Shown here in pieces: positions 1 through 12,880 of a stretch of DNA of 64,000 nt. Source of the DNA: Orthonyx spaldingii (taxonomy: Eukaryota > Chordata > Aves > Passeriformes > Orthonychidae); NCBI GenBank assembly GCA_013397795.1, contig VZTJ01005925.1:178156-242155 (forward strand), in the 5' to 3' direction. Under the pieces are notes generated by a model, which had not been told where the DNA came from, searched no databases, and worked only from the letters and a program-made list of their open reading frames with translations. A program made the position numbers and the translations under genes. The stretch's first letter is position 1. The number at the start of each line of letters is the position of its first letter.

Positions 1-470
1 TCCCCTTCCGTCCCCTTCCGTCCCCTCCTGTCCCCTTCCATCCCCTTTTCATCCCATCCCATCCCATCCCATCCCCGTTCCATCCCTTTCCATCNNNNNN
101 NNNNNNNNNNNNNNNNNNNNNNNNNNNNNNNNNNNNNNNNNNNNNNNNNNNNNNNNNNNNNNNNNNNNNNNNNNNNNNNNNNNNNNNNNNNNNNNNNNNN
201 NNNNNNNNNNNNNNNNNNNNNNNNNNNNNNNNNNNNNNNNNNNNNNNNNNNNNNNNNNNNNNNNNNNNNNNNNNNNNNNNNNNNNNNNNNNNNNNNNNNN
301 NNNNNNNNNNNNNNNNNNNNNNNNNNNNNNNNNNNNNNNNCATCCCTTTCCATTCCCTCCCATTCCCCTCCATCCCTTTCCATCCCTTTCCACCCCCTTC
401 CATACCCTTCCATCCCCTTCCACTCCTTTCCATCCCTTTCCACCCCTTTCCATCCCCTCCATCCCCTCAT
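1..470. repeat. Pyrimidine-rich minisatellite (CCATCCCTTT-like units), interrupted by an assembly gap
   Basis: The visible flanks are made of 5-, 10- and 11-bp variants of 'ccatccctttccat' and 'ccatcccc', with almost no purines other than the A of each 'cat'. The array continues on both sides of the N run at 95-340, so the real array length is unknown. It ends near 470, where ordinary sequence begins ('cacccaccctgcagctctc'). The opposite strand is G-rich (GGGATGG-like) and could adopt G-quadruplex or triplex forms; that is inference from composition. A frame open across the minus strand of this block is a product of the repeat and not a gene. Confidence 0.9.
95..340. other. Assembly gap (246 N) inside the minisatellite
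   Basis: A run of 246 N lies within the pyrimidine-rich array, with the same repeat on both sides. The odd length suggests an estimated gap or masked low-quality bases. The true sequence is probably more of the same repeat. Confidence 0.98.
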
Positions 471-1814
471 CACCCACCCTGCAGCTCTCAGCCAGTTCTT
501 TGCTGGTCCCTCCCGACACCCCAAAGCTGCACGGGGCAGATCCTGGGCTGCAATCAAATTCCATGAGACGGTGGCTGGTTCAGGTCAGCTCATCTGCACA
601 GATCCAGGTTCATTTCAGGCTAATTGGGCTGATTTAATGTGATTTGATGATTACAAGCAGCAGCATTTGGTTTATCAAATAGGCCAGATTAGATGGAAAT
701 CAAATTTGTCCTGAGAATTTGAGCCCAAGAAATGTTCACCAGTGCATCACCCTTACAGCTGATCTCACCTGCAGGGGGGAAAAACAAAATAAAAACTTGA
801 AAATCAGAGCTTTTGTCTTTATGGTGTTTTCTGTTGTGAGAATTTTCTTTGTTTTCTGCGTTGAAGCCTCCCAAAGTGAAATCCAAAGAGAAAGATGATT
901 CTTCTCTCAGCTATAGCTCTACAATCCGCCCTTTTCCTGTTGAAAAAAAAAAAAAAAAAGGCATTTTAAGGAAATAAAAAGTATTTTGGGAAACTGTAGC
1001 TCTCACAAGAGTCACATCAAGGGCCTTTCGTGCTTCTGGGGATCAGTCCAAACTCATCAGTCAGTTTCTCTATAGCTGTGCCCTGTGTAAAAGTTTTATT
1101 TGATGTCCCAGACAACCTTGAGAATTCTTCTGGGCTGCATCAATTTGATTTAATTCATCTTCGTGTTAGAGCAGATGATCTCAAACCAGCCTGGAGCACC
1201 CACACTGTGCTTGCTGCAGCATTCTGGCTGGGGCATGTTTAGGATTAGTGCCAGGACAGTGGGACCAAGGCAATGACAAAAGCCTTTGTGCTGTGGGTAA
1301 GTGCCAAGAAAATGAAATTCCTGCTCGGTGTTGCTTGCAGCACCCCAAGGGAACACGGAGCCACCCAGGTCAGAAACAATTCGCCTCAAAATAATTCTGT
1401 GAACGAAGCTTAGGGCAAGCTGCACATGGAAGTTCTTGCCAGAGGAGAGGTTTTAGCTAAATAAAGTTCTGGTGAGCAATTACTCTCATAATTCTGTGGT
1501 AAATCCTGTTGGGGAATTGCTCTTGGTTACTCTTATATTTTTAATTAACTCAGCTACCACGAGGCATTAATAAATATTGCAGTGCTTTTGATGAAGAGTT
1601 GGTTGTTTCTTCCCATTTTGCACATGGCATACCTGAGGAATGAAGGTTTTTCCTCATTTTTGGTAGGTGCAGAGACGCTGTTTCAGTTTCCAGGCCCAGG
1701 GAAAATGTGACTCGTGTGTGTGAGGAGCCTTTGGTGTCTGCAGGGTCTGGGCCAGTGAGGAGCTGCACTGAACAGCTCCAAAGACAGGACCCTTCCAAGA
1801 GGTGTTTTCCTTTA
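470..1814. other. Unique non-coding DNA
   Basis: No recognisable repeat or exon. The stretch is moderately AT-rich, with a run of about 17 A at 942-958. Short frames on both strands lack splice context or recognisable domains. Confidence 0.6.
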
Positions 1815-2125
1815 ATTCACAGACTGCCTTGGGCTGGAAGGGACCTTAAAGACCCTCTCATCCCACCCCAGCCATGGGCAGGGACACCTTCCACTGTCCC
1901 AGGCTGCTCCAAGCCCCGTCCAACCCGGTCTTGGACACTTCCAGGGATCCAGGGGCAGCCACAGCTTCTCTGGGCACCCTGTGCCAGGGCCTCCCCACCC
2001 TCACAGGGAAGGATTCCTTCCCAACATCCCATCTCACCCTGTCCTCTGTCTGTTTGAAGCCATTCCCCCTTGTCCTGTCCCCCCAAGCCCTTGTAAAACA
2101 TCCCTGTCCAGCTCCCAGTGGGATC
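1815..2125 (-). mobile_element. CR1 LINE fragment, 3' end
   Basis: Reading + strand, the block opens with the reverse of a CR1 3' end ('gggctggaagggacctta'). It continues through 'gctccaagccccgtccaac' and 'tgggcaccctgtgccaggg' to 'cccttgtcctgtcc', the usual order for a minus-strand CR1. About 310 bp remain, so it is 5'-truncated like most avian copies. Several overlapping open frames on both strands here are shadows of this repeat. Confidence 0.88.
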
Positions 2126-2849
2126 AGCTGAGAGCAGAGCTGGGACCAGCTGGTGTCTCTCTGACCTGCTGGGTTTTTTGTTGCCAGCACAGGACCCCCT
2201 CTCCAGGCTCACCTCTCCCCACAAACAGCCTGAGAATGAATTTATGACATTTCTTACTAGAAATAAACTCCGTGTGCCATTTTCTGCTTATGTCACCATT
2301 TTTTCCCACCCTTTACAAGTCTAAACCTCCAAGGCATCATCTCAATGATGATTTCTTTGTGGCTTCATGGTTTTCTCCCCCAGACGTGACAGCCCTGGCC
2401 TGGCTCTCGTGCCAAGAACAGGGTGCAGGCAGCTGAGAGGTCACTGGGATCAGGTGCCACATCCCCGTGGGGAGAAGCCACAACACGGTGAGGACGTGCC
2501 CTGGTGACAGACTGCAGGGAAAACGTGGGAGGGTTGGCATTTACTGGAAATCCCTCTTGTTACAGCCTCAGTCCCTGGAGCCCTTGAGTGCTGGAGGGGT
2601 TGTTAGGCTGATGAATGTCTCCTTCCATTTGTTCTCCTCCATGGGAAGAGGGGTGTCCACTGTGAGGTGCTGCCCTCAGGGGCTGTTTCTGTGTGTGCTG
2701 TGAAATGTTTTTCAGGCATCACCTGTGGTGCCATAATTCCCTTTAATGAGCAGAAATGGGTCTGTGACGAGGAAAGAGTCGCCAGGGCTGTTGCACTATG
2801 GTAGAGAGTCATGTGTTTGAAGAAGGGTGTTTGTCTTATTTTCTGGGGC
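2126..2849. other. Unique non-coding DNA between CR1 and LTR
   Basis: No exon-like segment with flanking splice sites was found. Open frames are short and without recognisable motifs. Confidence 0.55.
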
Positions 2850-3114
2850 TGTCATGGTTAATAAATGGATGAATAAGTAAATTTATCCATAATTAACTCC
2901 ACAGCCTGGGGGCATGTGACCAATTTGGACAGACCTTATGTCAAGGCACATATATAAGCCCTTGGAAGAAATCTCAATTCTTTATGGAAGAGCACGTTTC
3001 TCCAAGCAGATTCCTTGCTGAATTTCCAATTAACTCAATAAATAGGTTTTCTTTTGTTTGTATTTATTTTGCAAATATCCTGTATTGTTCTACCACTGGT
3101 GTCTCACCACTACA
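2850..3114 (+). mobile_element. Probable solo LTR of an endogenous retrovirus
   Basis: The block starts TGTCATGG and ends CTACA, giving the TG...CA ends of LTRs. It contains a TATA box ('acatatataagcc', about 2950-2962) and an AATAAA polyadenylation signal about 80 bp downstream ('ctcaataaatagg', about 3036), followed by a T-rich stretch. Order and spacing match a compact avian retroviral LTR in the + direction. I could not find matching 5-bp target-site duplications (ggggc before, gctca after), so the ends or the identification may be wrong. No internal retroviral genes flank it. Confidence 0.42.
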
Positions 3115-6100
3115 GCTCATGCTGTGTGGCATGATTTATGTTTCTCTGTCCAATGCTTGAAGCTTCACTGGGCACTGTATTATTCCATGTAGAAAATTAT
3201 GTAGAGAGTTGTAAAAGTTCTTGATTGAATTCCATATGTGAAACACACTGTGGTTCAGGGGAAATTAAAGGCTTAAAAAAAAAAAAGAAAGAGATGTTTT
3301 AAGTTTAGATACTTTTCAGCCTGGATTTTTTATTTCTTCAGCTTTGGACCTAAATTTTTTTGTTAGGCTTTTATCACCTTTTGTTTTCATTTCCATAAAA
3401 ACCCCTTTTATGTATTTTATGGGCTATGGATATTGGATGAAGATGAGTGTTATTGCAGTCGTATTTCAAGACTGAGACTGAGTTCTTGGGTCAAGAATCC
3501 GGTCCTTGAAGGTTCTGGAAGTATTTTAGCAGCTCTGGATGCCCTCTGCTGCTCGGGCTGTCCGTGAGCAGCGGGGTCGGTGGAGCATCTCCTCTGTTGT
3601 TATGGGGACACCAGCAGTGGGGTGCCAGGGCAGGCAGCAGAGATGCTATTTGTTGAATGACACGTAAAGCCAGGTTTTGCTGTTCTCCTCAGAGAGATTT
3701 CCACTCTTGCTTTCGCAGCAATGCTCTGAATCCAGGATGTTTGGAGATGGAACCTGTGCTGGGAACAAAGGCACTTTATTTCCATGTGGTGTTGCCATCT
3801 GGGTGCTGTTATTTGGGATGTCCATCCTTTCCAGTGCCATTGCAATAAGTCACTCATGGATGCTCAAGATGTGAGAAACCCACACTGAGAGCTCCCCCAA
3901 ACCTCCTGCAGTTCACTGAATTATCGGGGGCTTCAGGTCCTGAGGTCCAGTGCAGGGCCAGCAGTGCTGCACCACTCCTGTTTCACACTGCTCGGGGGTT
4001 TCACACAAACCAACCTGCATTTTGAGTGGCATCTCCTCTTTGAAGCATGAATAAAACCCACGAGGTGAAATCCTGAGGGGTTTCAGGGTGAGGGTGTGCA
4101 GACAGGGCGGCTCCAGCGCAGCTGCACTTGGAGCCATAAATATTCAGAGGCTGGGGGCAAAACTCCTCACCCGTGGGTGCAGAGACACTCCAAACACAGC
4201 AAATCCTGCTTCACCCAACTCCTTCAGCCCAGCAGCTGCTGCTCATCCTTTGCCATGGTCGTGCCTCGCGTCCAAGGCTGGCACTGGAATACGTGGTCAT
4301 AAAATTTTCTGACCAGACAGCTCTGAGCCTCGTAGCTTTTGGAGATTATTTCAGTATGAACTCATTTTCCTCTGTTTTGGGTGGAGGACGTGTGAGCTGG
4401 GCAGTTCAAGAGTTTATTTAAAAGACTTTTTCCTACTTTCAGACAAGACAAAGCCTTTGACATCTTTGGAGCCTGTTCAAGCACCCAGCTCAGAGCTGCA
4501 GCAAAGTGTTTAATTTCATTATTTTCACCCCATCTTTCTCCCTAAAAATGTCTGACGCACACATAACATCAGAGCTGCTTGAACGCTCCACAGTGAAACT
4601 GCAGGAACTTTGGCACTGCATCTGATTGGAAATTCAAGTGGGATTTGCTGGGGGGGGATCTAAATCCGTCTGTCAGGGCTCACACGTGAGGAGGGAGGTG
4701 GGGATGCTGTTCCCAGAGCCAGCATTTGTCTCATCATCCCCTGTATGATTTGCAGCACGGAGGCTTCTAAACGCTGCTGAACCTCATGTTTTAAAGAACA
4801 GAGCTGGGGAAATTGGAGATGATCTTTTTCCTTTCTGAAAACAGGGAGTTGTGTCTATTTCCTGTGCATTGTGTTCACAGGTGCTGAGAACTCTGAAATC
4901 TAAGGCTTCTGGAAATTTCTTGCATCTTTTCTATCACCTGGATCTCCCCAGGTCAGGGGCAGGTGATGCTGAACAAGGGGGTTTATGCTGTTGGGTGCCT
5001 TCCCCCCAGACACACATTTTGCCTTCCAGATTTTTTGGGGGGCTTAATTCATTTGATTATTTCATGAAACTACAAGAAAAATCAATAAACAACTGGACCT
5101 CTCTTTTTTTTTTAAAATATCATTATTTCATGGTTGCTATTATTTGCTTTTTCACTCTCCTCTTCCCTGCTGTTGCCTAAGCAGGGAAGAAGCTGATGCT
5201 CATTAATACCAAATTTAAATTTGTTGGTCAAGTTTGAGAGAGACCCACAAATGAAAGAGAAAATCCAACTCATTTTCAGGATTTCTAATTGTTCCACAAG
5301 TTAAACAGAAATCGAAATGTTGTGAGCAAGCAAGAAATGTAAATGTGTATTTTTCCAGCTGATAAACTGGGATTTTGGTGGTTTGGAATTTAATTTTTTT
5401 TTTTTTTTTGTACTCTGACCCAAATGTTGACTTCTAATTTAGTTTTTTTCCTAGTTCTGTGTATCACCAATAGAAGCATATTGGGTTTGATGAAAGTCAT
5501 AGCCCTGTAACAGAGACTGTTTTTAAAGGGAGTAAGAAGGGTCTGGAATAAATCTGTGCTTTATTTTCCAATCAAAACCAAGCCCTCTTCAGTCCGAGCT
5601 TCTGGTCCTCCTGGAGAGACTTCACAAATGTGCTCCTGCCTTGGATTTAGAAGGAAACAAATGAGACACCAGGAAATAAAAATCAGCCTTGTCTATTTTA
5701 GATAACTCGATTTGTCCTTTTTCTTGTCAAAGACACAGATGCCCAGTACTCGCCTCAAAAGCTCATCAGAAGAAATCCCCTTTATACCTGGGAAAGATTT
5801 CTCCATATGGTAATGTCTTCACAAAAGAGCAGCAGCATTCTATTGATTATCCCCTGCAGGTATCCCAGTAACAGAACTATTGCATTAAAAATTTAGAGTC
5901 TTAAAATTCCTGGTTGCAAATCTGATTGAGTTTTGTGTCTTGGGGAAGATGCAATGTTCTCTCCGGGTTTTTTCTTCCCTCCTCTAAGAGCACTTCATTT
6001 TAGGGGCTGTTTCAGTCACTGTGGGTTGCAGAGGAGCAGCTGTGTAAAGTCTGGGTGACTGAGGCAGGAAAGGTTCTGGGCATTCTGGGGTGATGGGCAG

Positions 6101-6538
6101 TGATGTTTTGGGTGGATGTGCTGAGAGGGTGGGCACGGATCTCCCAGGCTCACATCCCCTGCTCCCTCCATCTGGCCTGGGAATTGCAGTGCTGTGTTGG
6201 CTTCTTGAGGGGAGAGAAAACCACAAACCAACCTGGGGAAAAGGGCCCTCCTTGTTCCAGAGTCAGCTTAGACCCAGCTCTGCCCTGCTGGGTTTGCCAC
6301 CAGAAGCTGCTTTTGTTCCTGTTGGCACAACAAGGGCTGTGCAGCTGTGGCTGAGCAGGTTTGGACTCTACATAACCAGTGTGATGGACAAAGCAGGGAA
6401 AAAAACCCAAACACCCTCCTTGTCTGAGGAGCTTTGGGTGTTTGGGCCTTTCCTTCTGGTTTGAAAGTCAGAATAAAGTCAGCAATAAAGATTCTTAGCT
6501 TGGAAACTGAAGTTTTATCTGCAGGCTGGGGGAATGCG
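3115..6538. other. Unique intronic DNA
   Basis: About 3.4 kb with no recognised repeat or exon. It holds an A-rich tract at about 3275-3294, a T tract at about 5393-5409 and a G8 run near 4651. Frames of 60-124 aa on both strands look like chance openings: they overlap each other and lack domains. Confidence 0.6.
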
Positions 6539-6841
6539 TCTGGAGAAAAGGAGGCTCAGGGGGCACCTCCTCGCTCTCTTCAAGTCCCTGACAGGAGGGT
6601 TGAGCCAGGTGGGATCCAGACCCTTCTTCCTGACAGGGAACGGCCTCAGGTTGTGCCAGGGGAGGTTCCAGTTGGATATTGGGGAAATTTCTTCACGGAG
6701 AGGGTGGTGAGGCCTTGGAACAGGGAAGTGGTGGAGCCACAGCCCCTGGAAGGAGCAGGGCTTAGGGCAGACCTGGCAGTGCTGTGTTGGTGGCTGGGCT
6801 GGGTGAGCCTGGAGGTCTTTTCCAGCCGAAATGATTCTATG
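6539..6841 (+). mobile_element. CR1 LINE fragment, 3' end
   Basis: It starts with 'ctggagaaaaggaggctca' and passes through 'tgtgccaggggaggttcca', 'aatttcttcacggagagg' and 'agtggtggagccac'. It ends 'ggtcttttccagccgaaatgattctatg', the canonical plus-strand CR1 end. The middle has small deletions, suggesting an older copy. The 284-aa frame running across it (6434-7288) is not a gene: it is largely CR1 plus intron. Confidence 0.88.
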
Positions 6842-9800
6842 TGCAAAGGTGGCCATCTCAATGCTGGTTTTATTTCCGGGTTTATCTGTACTCCAGCTGC
6901 TCCAGCACAAGTCCCTGCACTCCTGGAGGGACTTGTGTCATTTATCAGGTCCCTCTACAGCCAAGTGAATAAGTTGACTGCAAAAAGCAAAATATTTCAG
7001 ATGATAAAAAGAGGTTTTCTAATTGTAATCCATGAAAAAAACCTCAATGTTTTCTCTATTTACCAGGTAAATTTGTTTCTAAAACCTCAATCCTTTCTCG
7101 ATTTGCCAGGTAAATCTTTAGAGCTGAAGCTCACTGGTGTGTGTAGGAGGCATTTTTGTGTTTTACTCAGTGCTTTGAGATCAGTGGAAATGAAAAGCTG
7201 TATAATTACCCTCTGGCCTTTTATCTTTCTGTGGTATCATCTCCAGAGAACCAACGATGGGGTAGAGGAGCCTCTGCACAGCAGATAATCACAGCCATTA
7301 GAGGAAACAATGCCAACTTAAAATCAAGTGTCTTTTGCTCAGTAAAACACTGATATTGGAGTCTGTGTTGATCCATTCCCGAAACCAGGCAGCCAGAAAC
7401 AGCCACGGCCACGGCAGCACCCACACATTGAACTAATTGTTGAATATTCCAGTAAAATCCTAAAATATTCAGAGGACTGGTGTTATGAGCTGGGGGGACA
7501 CAAAGGATATGAACATCTGCTCCAAGTGAAAAGTACAAGTCAGCCTTAATTACAAACTTGCAGTCAATGCTGCTGTGTTTTGAAGGTGTTGGTAAATAAT
7601 TAATGAGCAAGTGCAGCACAAGGATGGAAATTTCCTCTGAAACCTGATTTTAGGCGAGTATCGGTGCTTTTTAAAGGAGGGGAAGGAAAGGAGCAGATTT
7701 GTGATACAGCTGGGATGTCAAAGGTGCAACAGAGGTTTCATTCAGGAGTTAAATGCACGTGGAGGGTTTCAGCAGCTCCGTTTGTCATTACCCCGATGCA
7801 GCCGGGGTGGGTGATTGCGTGGGGAATATTCGCTTGTCAGTGGGATCTCGGCTGAATGTCACATCCACTTAACGGCGTTTAAAGGGGAAGGAAATCACTG
7901 TCTCACACCCCTGAGAGAGGTCAGAGCATCAATTTATCGCGGTGTGGCTGAAACCAGTTGAAAGCACAATGTAAGTTTGCCACTTCAGGGTTTTCCTTTG
8001 TTCCAGCTCTGAGCTGAGCTGGGTTTAAGGCTCGTGTCAGGAGGAAGGACCAGCTGCCATGGGTGGCAGTGGCTCAGGTAGCCCAGGGACCTCCTGGATC
8101 TCTGTGAGCATCTCCCCTTGGCCTTTCAGCTCCTGCTCAAATTGGGCAAACTGTTCAAGCCTCGTGAGGCTCCGTGCCCCAGCCTCAACACTGACACACA
8201 GAGAACACCGTGTCTGCCAAGGGCTTTGCAGCACCTACAGCAGCCTTCTTTGGGAAATAATAATAATTAATATGTGAGCTCAGGTATGCCAGGATTCCTC
8301 CATCCATTCGAAACATCATTAGATATGAGTCACTCATTAAAAAAACCCAAAATTACAGCACTGACTGACAGGTTTGGGGTGCCTTTTTAGCTCTTTCTAA
8401 TTAATGAAGTCGTTTTAAGGACCTGCAAACCTCAATGCACAACACCAGAGCTGCCTTGGAGCAGCCACAAATGCAGTTCCCTGTGCCTGCAGGGGTGGGA
8501 TCTGCCAGGATCTGCTGTGGCTGAGCCGTGCAGAGCCCACACAAGGGCTGAGATACTGGTCCCAGGACTGATGCAATGCAGTGCTGAGTTGTTTTTGCAC
8601 TTCCCCACATCAGCACTGGCATTTCCAGATTTAGCTCAGATCTCACTGCAATGCCCTCTCTTAGAGCTTAGAGAAAGAAAAAGAGTTTTTACAGCTGTTC
8701 TCAAGTTTTTATCTCAATACTTTGAGTCCTGTTGGTGCAGTCCTCATCACTCAGATGGATTAAAACCAAAACCACACCATCCTGAGTGTGTTTGCCTTGC
8801 TTCTAACAAATATGTTGCTATGGGAACTTGATGTTGCTCTGGTTGTTGCACCAGATGCACCAGCTATCTGTCTCTAGGCTGGCTTTTTTTTCCCCTGTAA
8901 ATTAATTGCATTTAAACTAAACATATGAAGTTATTTCATGTTAATTAATTTGAATGTTAAGCTGGGTGTTTGCAGAGTTTCCCTCTGCCTGCTCACCCCC
9001 CAGCATTAATTAACTGCTCCAGACACTGCAGTCCCTCACCCATGGCCGTGGTCTTCCCCAGCCCTCTGCAGTCACAGCACTCGCTGCCTGCATGGGAAGT
9101 AATCAGTGTCCAAAATAATTGCTTTTCACAAGTCTGCAGTCAGCTTCCTTGTCACATATTTAAGCTGTAATGAAACTGTTTCGGTTGCCAGGAAAAAATA
9201 TTCAGCTGAAATGTGCTGTAATTGCAGGTGGAAAGCAGAGCCGATAATGGAGCTGCTTTTATTTAGCACGTGGTGGTTTCATGTGTTGGAGGCATTTCCT
9301 CCAGCAGTGCTCTCCTCGTTCCTGCTGAGGGAATTGGGGTCCTCCCAGTGTCTCTGCTTTGCTTTTGGGCAGTGAAGGTGCAGGAGAACTCACGTGTGGT
9401 GCAGGGGGGATGAAGAGCAGCCTCAGCCCCGAGGCAGACAGGAGATACAGGATTGATCTGATTGCTCTGTGCCTTGCTTCTTCATTCAGCCAGCAGTGGG
9501 GCTTTGGGAAAATACTTACATTTGAGTTGGTTACCTAAAAAATCTATAAATAAATTATCCAGGAGTTGTTTCTAAATCTGAACTTTCTGGGAGCTCAGCA
9601 GCAAACAAAGCCATTGCTTGGGTTTGCAGCACACAGCAGCAGAGTTCCTCCTGGAGCTCAGAATTCCAGGAGCAGGATCCTTGCTGTGGGAAAGGACAAG
9701 ATGGTGAATGTGTGCAGCAGACTTAAACATTTCCTGCACAGCTCTGTGATCTGTGGTCAGAAGCTGTAGAGAAACTGGCTGATAAATTAGTAGCCCACAG

Positions 9801-12753
9801 GGAAATCTTATTTACAAGGAAGGCAACAGAACCATTAATGTGTCTTTATTAGCCTTATTTAGGCCATCTGCTGTGTAGGTGGTGGGAGCTGCACAGTCCC
9901 TGCAGTCAAACAGCAGCAGGGACGTGCTGAGTTCCAAACTCTTCTCATTTAAATGCTTCCTTAGACCTCTTCAGCTCCTGGAACTTTTTGCTGCAGTGAG
10001 AAGTCAGCTGATCATCAGCGAGGCAGGGAGCGTGGAATTTTCTGTTTCTTCATTCAGATGCATTTTCTTTCTTATTGCTTATCTTTGACTTGGACTTTGA
10101 TAGGTTTTTGGGGTCAAGTTGCCATTGAAATCACTGTTTCCCAAAATTTAATAGCAAATTCTGTGCTTTGCATGCTGTTCATTGGGAAGATGGTTTTGGA
10201 TCAACTGTAGTTACTTGCTGTTTAATGCATACACAGATTTTTCTGCATATGTTTAGATAATTTGAGTGTAGCCCAAGGAAAAGGAATTAAAAAGTTGATT
10301 ACCATAATTTTGAATTTTATTTCCTATCGGCCTTTTCCTACTCCAAGTGTGTTTCACTTTGCAAATTGTTTTGCTTGGATGGGGCCAGCTCAATCCTTGC
10401 AATTTCTCACTGAGTGCAGTGAACCCACAACACCTGCTGCTCTCACTGGCCACAGTTTTGTTGCCAAAGTTCTCTTCACACCTTTGAAGCATTATTTATT
10501 TACTTTTTTAAAGGAATGAAAGTCCATGCACTATGGTAATTCCTTGCTCTCCTGTTGAGCCTGATTTTTTAACTGGAACATAAGCCTAAGCAAGCAGCCT
10601 GTTAATTCCCAACTAACCTTCTCACTGGCTGATTGCAGCTGGGGAGCGACAGCTTTCCCATTTTGCTGAAATAAATAAATTGGGAGGAATGTGTGGAGGA
10701 ATCTTAGAGGCTTTATTAATGCGAAACACAGAGAGGCTCCTGCTCAGATTGTACTTCTTTGATTACTCAACTGAGTTATTAGATACATGAAGAACAGCCA
10801 TTTAAATGTAAATCCATTCTCCTTCTGTAATAGATAAATGGGCTTTGCCTTGAATTTGTAAGCAGAATATATCACTTTGATGTAGTAACTGGAGCTGAAT
10901 AAAGCCAGTCAGTAGAGCAAGGGAAGGATGCGGATTCCTTTAAAGTGAATGGAAAAGAGGAGACCATCAGTTAGTTAATTAACTTCAATTTCTATATTAA
11001 TGAACTTTCTCTGGTGCTTGTTTAAGCATCCAGATGCTTGCAAATGTTTTTTTTTTCCCCAACAACAGGCGTTAGTTGGGATGTAATAATTATAGATGGG
11101 GGGTACCTGTCTTTTATATCCCAGACACAGTTTTTTCATGTGGCAGAGTCACAGTGTGGGTGGTCCAGAGCTGCACTCTGCTGGGTGGGATGGACATGGG
11201 CTCTCAGCCCCAGGGCACCACCAGTTCAAAATCTGAAAGAGGGGGAAAAAACCAGATTCAGTGTTTTGCATGTTCCTGCTGAGTCCTGCAGAAGGCAGGA
11301 GGTCAGAGCTGGATGTTCACCAACCCTGGCTGCCCTGGCAAAGCTCATCTTCCCAGGCTCCTCCTGAACACAGGGCACTTGGGCTAAATCACATTTCTGC
11401 TCCAGATTCTCTCTGGATGACTCTGTTGGTTGTTACCAAAAATAGAGGAGTTGAGAGCACCAGCCCCAAGCTGGTGCGAGAAGGTGTGAGAAGATAACCC
11501 TTCCTGCAGGATGTTTTCCTTCAACCCTCAGATGTTCTTCAGGAGCTGGCTGGACTCACCAAACCCCTCTGCTATTTACAGAAAACTCTGGAAGGAACTT
11601 TAATTTCAAAAGGACAGCACAGCAGTTTTTCCAATGGCACTTGGCTCCCAGAGAGGGGCTGGACGAGCCCCTGGGTGCTGGTGCTGGGCCAGAGGAGCTC
11701 AGTGATGACAGCCCTGGGTCGGATCCCTCGCCCCGGGTGGGATTTCGGAGGTGGCCGTGCTGGCTGAGCTCGTCTGCAGCAGCAGAGCTGAGCAGATTTG
11801 CAGTGCCTTGGAAAATCTGCCCCGGCAGCAGCGCTGGAGAAAGCACATCCAAAGTTAAATAAGCGGCGTGGTCGGATTTCTGTCTGAACACAGGAAAAAG
11901 AGGAATTGTCCCATGGGCACAGACCTTGGTGGAGAGCTGCCTGCAGGGACAGGCTCCCACCCAAACCAGAGGCAGATGTTTTCCTCTTGCTGACTTTCCA
12001 TCGCTCAGAACCCTCTGTGTGCTGGTGAGCAGATTGCTGCTTCTCTCACACATCCAAACTCCAGTTTGCTGTTCTGGTCCTGCACTCTTGGCTTTTGCTT
12101 CCTTAAAACAGAAATATTCTGAAAGAGGAAACAGCTCTGTGTTAGCAAAAGGGGCTGTGTTCTTAAAAACAACTACAAAAGTACAGTCAAGGACCAGGAA
12201 AACAAATGGCAGAGTTTTACCTTGGTTCTCTGTAGGAAGTTCTCAATTTTTTTTATCCTGGACTTCTGGTGTTGCAAGCGTAGCCATCCTTGTTATCCAC
12301 CTGCTATTGGGTGCTATTAATGGGGTGCTTAATTCTTCCTCACATCACAGCAATCTGTGAAATGGAACAGATTTAAATTCTAATAGTTAATAGCTGAATA
12401 AATACATCTGCCAGCCATAGAGCATCTCAGCTATTGCTCACTGTAACTGTAATTAAACTGTAATTAAAGCCAGTTAAAGCCATCAGACATCTGGGTGGTG
12501 AGAGATGAGGTCCATCCTGCTGCTTTCATTACCTCTGTGAGTTGGGGTGTTAATGGAACAGTCCTCTCATCATGGGAGTGTATTTTCAGTAATCATGGTG
12601 ACCAGATTTGCAGTGATGGCTGCATTAAAAACACACTGAGAAAAAAAATTTAAAATTATTAGAGATGAATCTATTGCTGTTAGTTCAGGTGGAGGGAATA
12701 GCACAGGCTGTGCTCTCTGTCAGGAGTCCTATATGGACATGAATTAAAAGTTT
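6842..12753. other. Unique intronic DNA
   Basis: About 5.9 kb without recognised transposons or exons. Contents include an AP-1 consensus (TGAGTCA, 8326-8332) inside the near-palindrome ATGAGTCACTCAT. A locally GC-richer patch with some CpG lies at about 11640-11870, and several AT-rich homeobox-like ATTAATTA blocks at about 8900-8950 and 10970-10985. Open frames here overlap on both strands and have no splice support. Confidence 0.55.
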
Positions 12754-12880
12754 CAGAATCATGGAATGGTTTGGGTTGGGTGGGAACATAAATTCCTTCT
12801 TGTCCCATGGCCTGCCATGGGCAGGAACTCCTTCCACCAGACCAGGTGCTCCAAGCCCCATCCAACCTGGAATGGACTTT
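12754..12880 (-). mobile_element. CR1 LINE fragment, short 3' end
   Basis: In + orientation it begins 'cagaatcatggaatggttt', which is the reverse of the CR1 tail. It continues with 'ccatgggcaggaactccttcc' and 'gctccaagccccatccaac' before losing similarity. About 125 bp remain. Confidence 0.85.

Noticed and set aside
6434..7288. 284-aa open frame, the longest in the window
   Set aside because: It runs through a plus-strand CR1 and into intron. No domain, no splice context, and its start is not a convincing ATG.
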